Assembly: GCA_964397755.1 (NCBI GenBank)
Contig: CAYNJY010000013.1
Coordinates: forward strand, 1 to 14,852
Origin: CAYNJY01 sp964397755
GTDB lineage: Bacteria; Patescibacteriota; Microgenomatia; UBA10105; UBA927
DNA length: 14,852 nucleotides
Reading direction: 5' to 3'
Part shown: positions 12,380 to 14,852 of the stretch, piece by piece
Layout: every line of letters begins with the position of its first letter
Position numbering within the stretch: position 1 is the first letter of the stretch
Made by a program: the position numbers and the translations under genes
The notes under the pieces: model-generated
What the model was told of the DNA's origin: nothing
What the model saw: the letters and a program-made list of their open reading frames with translations, nothing else
The model's database searches: none

Positions 12380-14617
12380 TTACCGTATTTTTGCTCCTAC
12401 GGGCATGCCTTCAGCTGATATAAAGAGAGGCTTTGCTACGTGTCCTGAGCTTGTCGAAGGGTCGCTTGAGTCCACCGCAAGTATCATTCCTTGACTCTCC
12501 TCCCCCATCATTCTCTTGGGCTCAAGGTTCACCACAAACAAAAACTGTTTGCCGGCAAAATCTTCCGGCGTATAGCCAAACCCCCGCACGCCGGTAAAAA
12601 TCGTGCGCAATCCTGAGCCTGCCGAAGGACCAAAGTCAACAACCAATCGAATGAGCTTGTCGCTGCCTTCTTTATTTTTTGCCTCAATGACCTTCCCCAC
12701 CCGCACCTCAATCCGCGAGAACTCATCCATTGTTATAAAGGTCTCGCCTTGCCGTGCAAGGTGAGACCTTACAAAAAAAGAATACTGCGTCGTGAGACCC
12801 ACAGCATCCCGCACCTCCCGCATTGTTTGAGAAGCCACCGCGAGCGCTTTCTCTTGGCCGTTTTCAAGAATCTCTCTAACATTTTTCGGGTTAGCCTTGA
12901 GCTCGTCGTACTGTTTTCGCGCATTCATGAAAGTACCCATGAGACTTTCAAAAAGATACTCCTTGACCTCTACATCACCCACGGCGCCCTTTTTGTACTG
13001 ATCTTTGAGTTCTGATACCTTTTGCGGTTCGCCGAAGAAGTCGAGATAGCTAAACACCATGTTTCCTTCGATGTGTCCCAGGTCGGTCGCATGCTTTCTG
13101 GTCGGATCGGTATATGTACCCATCACTTGTTTTTTGATAACCTCCTCCGACTCAAAAATACTGATGATATTGCCCAAAGTCTTACTCATCTTTCGTTTGC
13201 CATCGATGCCCAGAACTACTGCCACTTCCTCGGGAATATACGGCTCCGGCAATGTAAAGACTTTTTTCTTAAAAATTTTATTGAAGCGATCGGCTATGTC
13301 TCGCGTAATTTCTATATGCTGCTTCTGATCCTTCCCCACGGGTACCAAATCAGATTGATAAAGGAGAATGTCTGCCGCCATGAGCATCGGGTAGCTAAAT
13401 AGCCCCACATTAATGTCATCCTCCATCACGTCGCCTGCAAGCTTATCTTTATAGGCGTGCGCGCGCTTGAGGAGCCCTAAAGGCGTCACGTTGTTCAAAA
13501 TCGACTGACACTCGGTGTGCATCGGCACATCCGACTGGCGGAAGAAAACAATCTTAGAAAATTCTTCCTCCGTAAGAAACCCCCGAAGAAGCGCGAGCTC
13601 ATTGAGAATTAAGGTTTCAATGTTATGAGTAAGTTGTTTTTTATCCTGAATCGTTGTAAGCCCATGGAGGTCGGCAACCATGAGAAAGCACTCGTTCGTT
13701 TTTGCGAGTTCCACAAACTGCCGCACGGCGCCTAAATAATTGCCGATGTGGAGACTCCCATCTCCGCTCGGCGTAATTCCCGACAAAAATCGTTTCATAG
13801 ATCCTCTTTTAGAAACACTTTTTCTGATTGTATCAGATTTAGTGTTTCTTAAACCCGCCATAGAGCGCTCCGTGAGCCGTGTATGAATAATACCTGAAGG
13901 CGAACGGGAAGCTCCGGCGGGCTTTGTATAATACTGTTTTAATATGCTCTCGGCGAGTATAGAAAGACTGCTGTATACCGGGAGCCGATAATTGGATGGG
14001 AAAACGAGTGGTAATTCCGTGCATCCTAAAACAATACCGTCTATATGTTCGTTCCGGACATACCGCTCTGTTAGCTTCACGAGCTTTTGCATGAGTTGCA
14101 TCCTATCGCTTCCATCTAAAACACCACGTACGATGAATTCGAGTTCTTGAAAATCGCTCGGTTCCGGAACCACATATGGAACTCCGTATCGGGCAAGTTG
14201 TAGTTGGTAGAGTCCTAATCGTAATGAGGTTGGTGTTGCAAGCAGTAACACTTTTCTGTTATCCCCAACTACTTTCCGAACTACCTCATCAACCACAGAA
14301 ATAAACGGCACATTGGTTTGCTTCTGCAAACGATCTGACAATATACATGCTGTGTTACACGCCATTGTTATAAGCGATATGCCATACGAGGTTAGCCGGC
14401 GCACACGGTCTTCCAACATGCCAGCGGCGATTTCCATTTTTTCCGTATCAGCAAGAAAGTCCGGTACAGGGAGGGAGTCCAAAAGTATTTCCGGAAAATC
14501 ATCATTATTTCGCGCGCCAAAATCCCGCCTTGCTCCATCGATGAGCAACCGGTAAAATTCAGCGCTCGCTTGCGGTCCCATGCCGCCAATGATGCCGATG
14601 ATATTGTTATTTCTCAT
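12380..14617 (-). CDS. trpS: Continuous ORF: Asp/Glu racemase - tryptophanyl-tRNA synthetase - tRNA-binding domain
   Basis: One frame of 745 codons without a stop. The ATG at 14617 has a good ribosome-binding site (GAGGA, about 7 nt upstream). Residues 1-231 are an aspartate/glutamate racemase, 274-608 a complete TrpRS, 629-745 an EMAP/Trbp111-type OB-fold tRNA-binding domain. The joints are not random: 232-273 contains an internal promoter-like site and ribosome-binding site, and 609-628 is a translated palindrome. The sequence therefore allows either a true three-part protein or two overlapping products, with TrpRS-OB also made from its own ATG at 13798. I treat the frame as real and the second start as probable. 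A tRNA-Trp gene lies 13 nt upstream on the same strand. Ends in TAA. Confidence 0.85.
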   Translation of the reverse strand: MRNNNIIGIIGGMGPQASAEFYRLLIDGARRDFGARNNDDFPEILLDSLPVPDFLADTEKMEIAAGMLEDRVRRLTSYGISLITMACNTACILSDRLQKQTNVPFISVVDEVVRKVVGDNRKVLLLATPTSLRLGLYQLQLARYGVPYVVPEPSDFQELEFIVRGVLDGSDRMQLMQKLVKLTERYVRNEHIDGIVLGCTELPLVFPSNYRLPVYSSLSILAESILKQYYTKPAGASRSPSGIIHTRLTERSMAGLRNTKSDTIRKSVSKRGSMKRFLSGITPSGDGSLHIGNYLGAVRQFVELAKTNECFLMVADLHGLTTIQDKKQLTHNIETLILNELALLRGFLTEEEFSKIVFFRQSDVPMHTECQSILNNVTPLGLLKRAHAYKDKLAGDVMEDDINVGLFSYPMLMAADILLYQSDLVPVGKDQKQHIEITRDIADRFNKIFKKKVFTLPEPYIPEEVAVVLGIDGKRKMSKTLGNIISIFESEEVIKKQVMGTYTDPTRKHATDLGHIEGNMVFSYLDFFGEPQKVSELKDQYKKGAVGDVEVKEYLFESLMGTFMNARKQYDELKANPKNVREILENGQEKALAVASQTMREVRDAVGLTTQYSFFVRSHLARQGETFITMDEFSRIEVRVGKVIEAKNKEGSDKLIRLVVDFGPSAGSGLRTIFTGVRGFGYTPEDFAGKQFLFVVNLEPKRMMGEESQGMILAVDSSDPSTSSGHVAKPLFISAEGMPVGAKIR
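12444..12461 (-). repeat. CCTTCGACAAGCTCAGG repeat in the tRNA-binding domain (copy 1)
   Basis: Plus strand cctgagcttgtcgaaggg; read on the coding strand as PSTSSG. Same core as 6963, 9672 and 12612. Confidence 0.8.
12612..12629 (-). repeat. CCTTCGGC..GCTCAGG repeat in the tRNA-binding domain (copy 2)
   Basis: Plus strand cctgagcctgccgaagga; translated as PSAGSG within the OB-fold between VVDFG and LRTIF. Two differences from the copy at 12444 in the middle. Confidence 0.75.
12738..12770. repeat. 33-bp palindrome forming the TrpRS/OB-domain linker
   Basis: Arms 12738-12750 and 12758-12770 (13 bp, one mismatch) around a 7-nt centre. On the coding strand it reads VRSHLARQGETF, exactly between the end of TrpRS (AVGL) and the start of the OB domain (MDEF). 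A strong RNA hairpin; no T-run after it. Confidence 0.8.
12794..13798 (-). other. trpS: Tryptophanyl-tRNA synthetase segment with its own start
   Basis: Residues 274-608. Class I signatures: SLHIGN (HIGH equivalent, 289-293) and KMSKT (476-480); VPVGKDQKQHIEITRDIADRFN is diagnostic for TrpRS, as is the end KALAVASQTMREVRDAVGL. Charges tRNA-Trp with tryptophan. The ATG at 13798 has AGAGGA 3 nt upstream, and MKRFLSGITPSG is the normal beginning of TrpRS, so independent initiation here is likely. Confidence 0.95.
13811..13849 (-). promoter_or_regulatory. Nested palindrome with extended -10 just upstream of the TrpRS start
   Basis: Outer arms AGAAACACT / AGTGTTTCT (9 bp) and inner CTGAT-ACA-ATCAG. 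The minus strand contains TGA-TACAAT (extended -10, 13832-13827), predicting a start near 13820, a 20-nt leader and the AGAGGA site. It looks like a promoter/operator that is also translated as part of the racemase-TrpRS joint. Confidence 0.5.
13925..14617 (-). other. Aspartate/glutamate racemase domain
   Basis: Residues 1-231: IIGIIGGMGPQASAEFY, the first catalytic Cys in TMACNTA (Cys87), the second in IVLGCTELPL (Cys199), ending LSILAESILKQYY, where this family normally ends. Both cysteines are present, so it should be active (RacX/YgeA-like; supplies D-Asp or D-Glu, or another D-amino acid, for the wall). No stop codon follows before TrpRS. Confidence 0.88.
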
Positions 14618-14630
14618 ATTTGTTCCTCGG

Positions 14631-14702
14631 CGGGGTTGCTCCGCTTCGAACGGAGAATGGCAGTTTTGGAGACTGCTGTGATTCCAGTTTCACTACAACC
14701 CC
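14631..14702 (-). tRNA. tRNA-Trp (anticodon CCA)
   Basis: Folds completely on the minus strand: acceptor GGGGTTG/CAACCCC (7 bp), D-stem GTGA/TCAC with an 8-nt loop holding GG, anticodon stem GCAGT/ACTGC with loop CTCCAAA (U33; CCA at 14669-14667), 4-nt variable loop, T-stem CTCCG/CGGAG with loop TTCGAAG. The discriminator base is G, as expected for bacterial tRNA-Trp. 72 nt; the 3' end continues CCG, so the final A of CCA must be added. It lies 13 nt before the racemase-TrpRS ORF and is probably on the same transcript. Confidence 0.95.
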
Positions 14703-14713
14703 TCCTCGCCCTC

Positions 14714-14742
14714 TTGACAAAACATTATCAAACCATTATATT
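14714..14742 (+). promoter_or_regulatory. Near-consensus promoter of the antitoxin gene, leaderless
   Basis: TTGACA (14714-14719), 17-nt spacer, TATATT (14737-14742), ATG 8 nt later at 14751, so transcription should begin at the start codon. A small palindrome TATATT-CAT-AATATA overlaps the -10 and may be the antitoxin operator. Confidence 0.75.
14735..14740 (-). promoter_or_regulatory. Possible -10 box for tRNA-Trp and the TrpRS ORF
   Basis: TATAAT on the minus strand, 32 nt upstream of the mature tRNA 5' end; no good -35. It overlaps the -10 of the divergent antitoxin promoter, so the two would compete. Confidence 0.4.
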
Positions 14743-14750
14743 CATAATAT

Positions 14751-14852
14751 ATGAGCAAAACGATTATCCAAGGTCCTATTGACAAGTCTCTCCGTAACCA
14801 GGCGGCGGCGAATGCTGCCAAGCAGGGCTTTTCTTCTCTTCAAGAATTCATT
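14751..14852 (+). CDS. Ribbon-helix-helix type antitoxin, 3' end outside window
   Basis: 34 codons are visible: MSKTIIQGPIDKSLRNQAA followed by a helix ending GFSSLQEFI. The pattern (short beta strand TIIQ-PID, helix, then GFSSLQE) is that of RelB/DinJ- or RHH-like antitoxins common in CPR genomes; the toxin gene should follow to the right. The ATG is chosen because the promoter ends 8 nt before it. Confidence 0.7.
   Translation, partial: MSKTIIQGPIDKSLRNQAAANAAKQGFSSLQEFI

Larger units (their letters stand above)
12380..12733 (-). other. C-terminal tRNA-binding (EMAP II/Trbp111-like) domain of the TrpRS ORF
   Basis: Residues 629-745: MDEFSRIEVRVGKVIEA, GSDKLIRLVVD, the KRMMGEESQGMILA motif and a terminal VGAKIR. 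This OB-fold binds the outer elbow of tRNA and is normally found at the end of MetRS or PheRS-beta, or free as Trbp111. Two repeat-derived insertions interrupt it: after VDFG (PSAGSG) and after AVDSS (DPSTSSGH); both sit in loops. Confidence 0.85.

Overview
The window most likely comes from a Candidate Phyla Radiation (Patescibacteria, Parcubacteria-like) genome. This is inference from style: tightly packed genes, several promoters whose -10 box lies only 8-10 nt before the ATG (leaderless mRNAs), scarce Shine-Dalgarno sites, small ribbon-helix-helix antitoxins, and short repeats of the CCTTCGAC...CTCAGG type translated in frame inside conserved proteins. TAA, TAG and TGA all end genes here, so the standard bacterial code applies.

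Layout. Positions 2-1930 (+): 3' part of a pyruvate,phosphate-dikinase-like protein whose C-terminal half is not the usual barrel. Positions 2129-6289 (-): ABC-2 exporter ATPase and permease, then mutM/fpg interrupted by an in-frame TAG, then a winged-helix regulator preceded by an array of TGTCA/TGACA palindromes. The permease and the regulator end in the same 54-bp sequence, so a 2.4-kb mutM-regulator segment is bracketed by perfect direct repeats. Positions 6337-6735 (-): decayed toxin-antitoxin remnant. Positions 6770-10761 (-): ftsH, a stand-alone 5'-3' exonuclease and a GT4 glycosyltransferase in one tight operon. Positions 10976-12283 (+): 5'-truncated PfkB sugar-kinase remnant and an APH-type kinase. 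Positions 12380-14702 (-): a tRNA-Trp(CCA) gene 13 nt before one continuous 745-codon frame encoding an Asp/Glu racemase, tryptophanyl-tRNA synthetase and an EMAP/Trbp111-type tRNA-binding domain. Positions 14751-end (+): start of a leaderless antitoxin gene.

Together the genes cover membrane protein quality control (FtsH), export (ABC), envelope glycan synthesis (GT4), DNA repair (exonuclease, MutM) and tryptophan charging. The most unusual points are the tRNA-Trp/TrpRS locus with its in-frame fusion, the 54-bp repeat that gives two unrelated proteins the same 15-residue C-terminus, the operator array before the regulator, and small repeats turned into peptide insertions in FtsH, the glycosyltransferase and the tRNA-binding domain.
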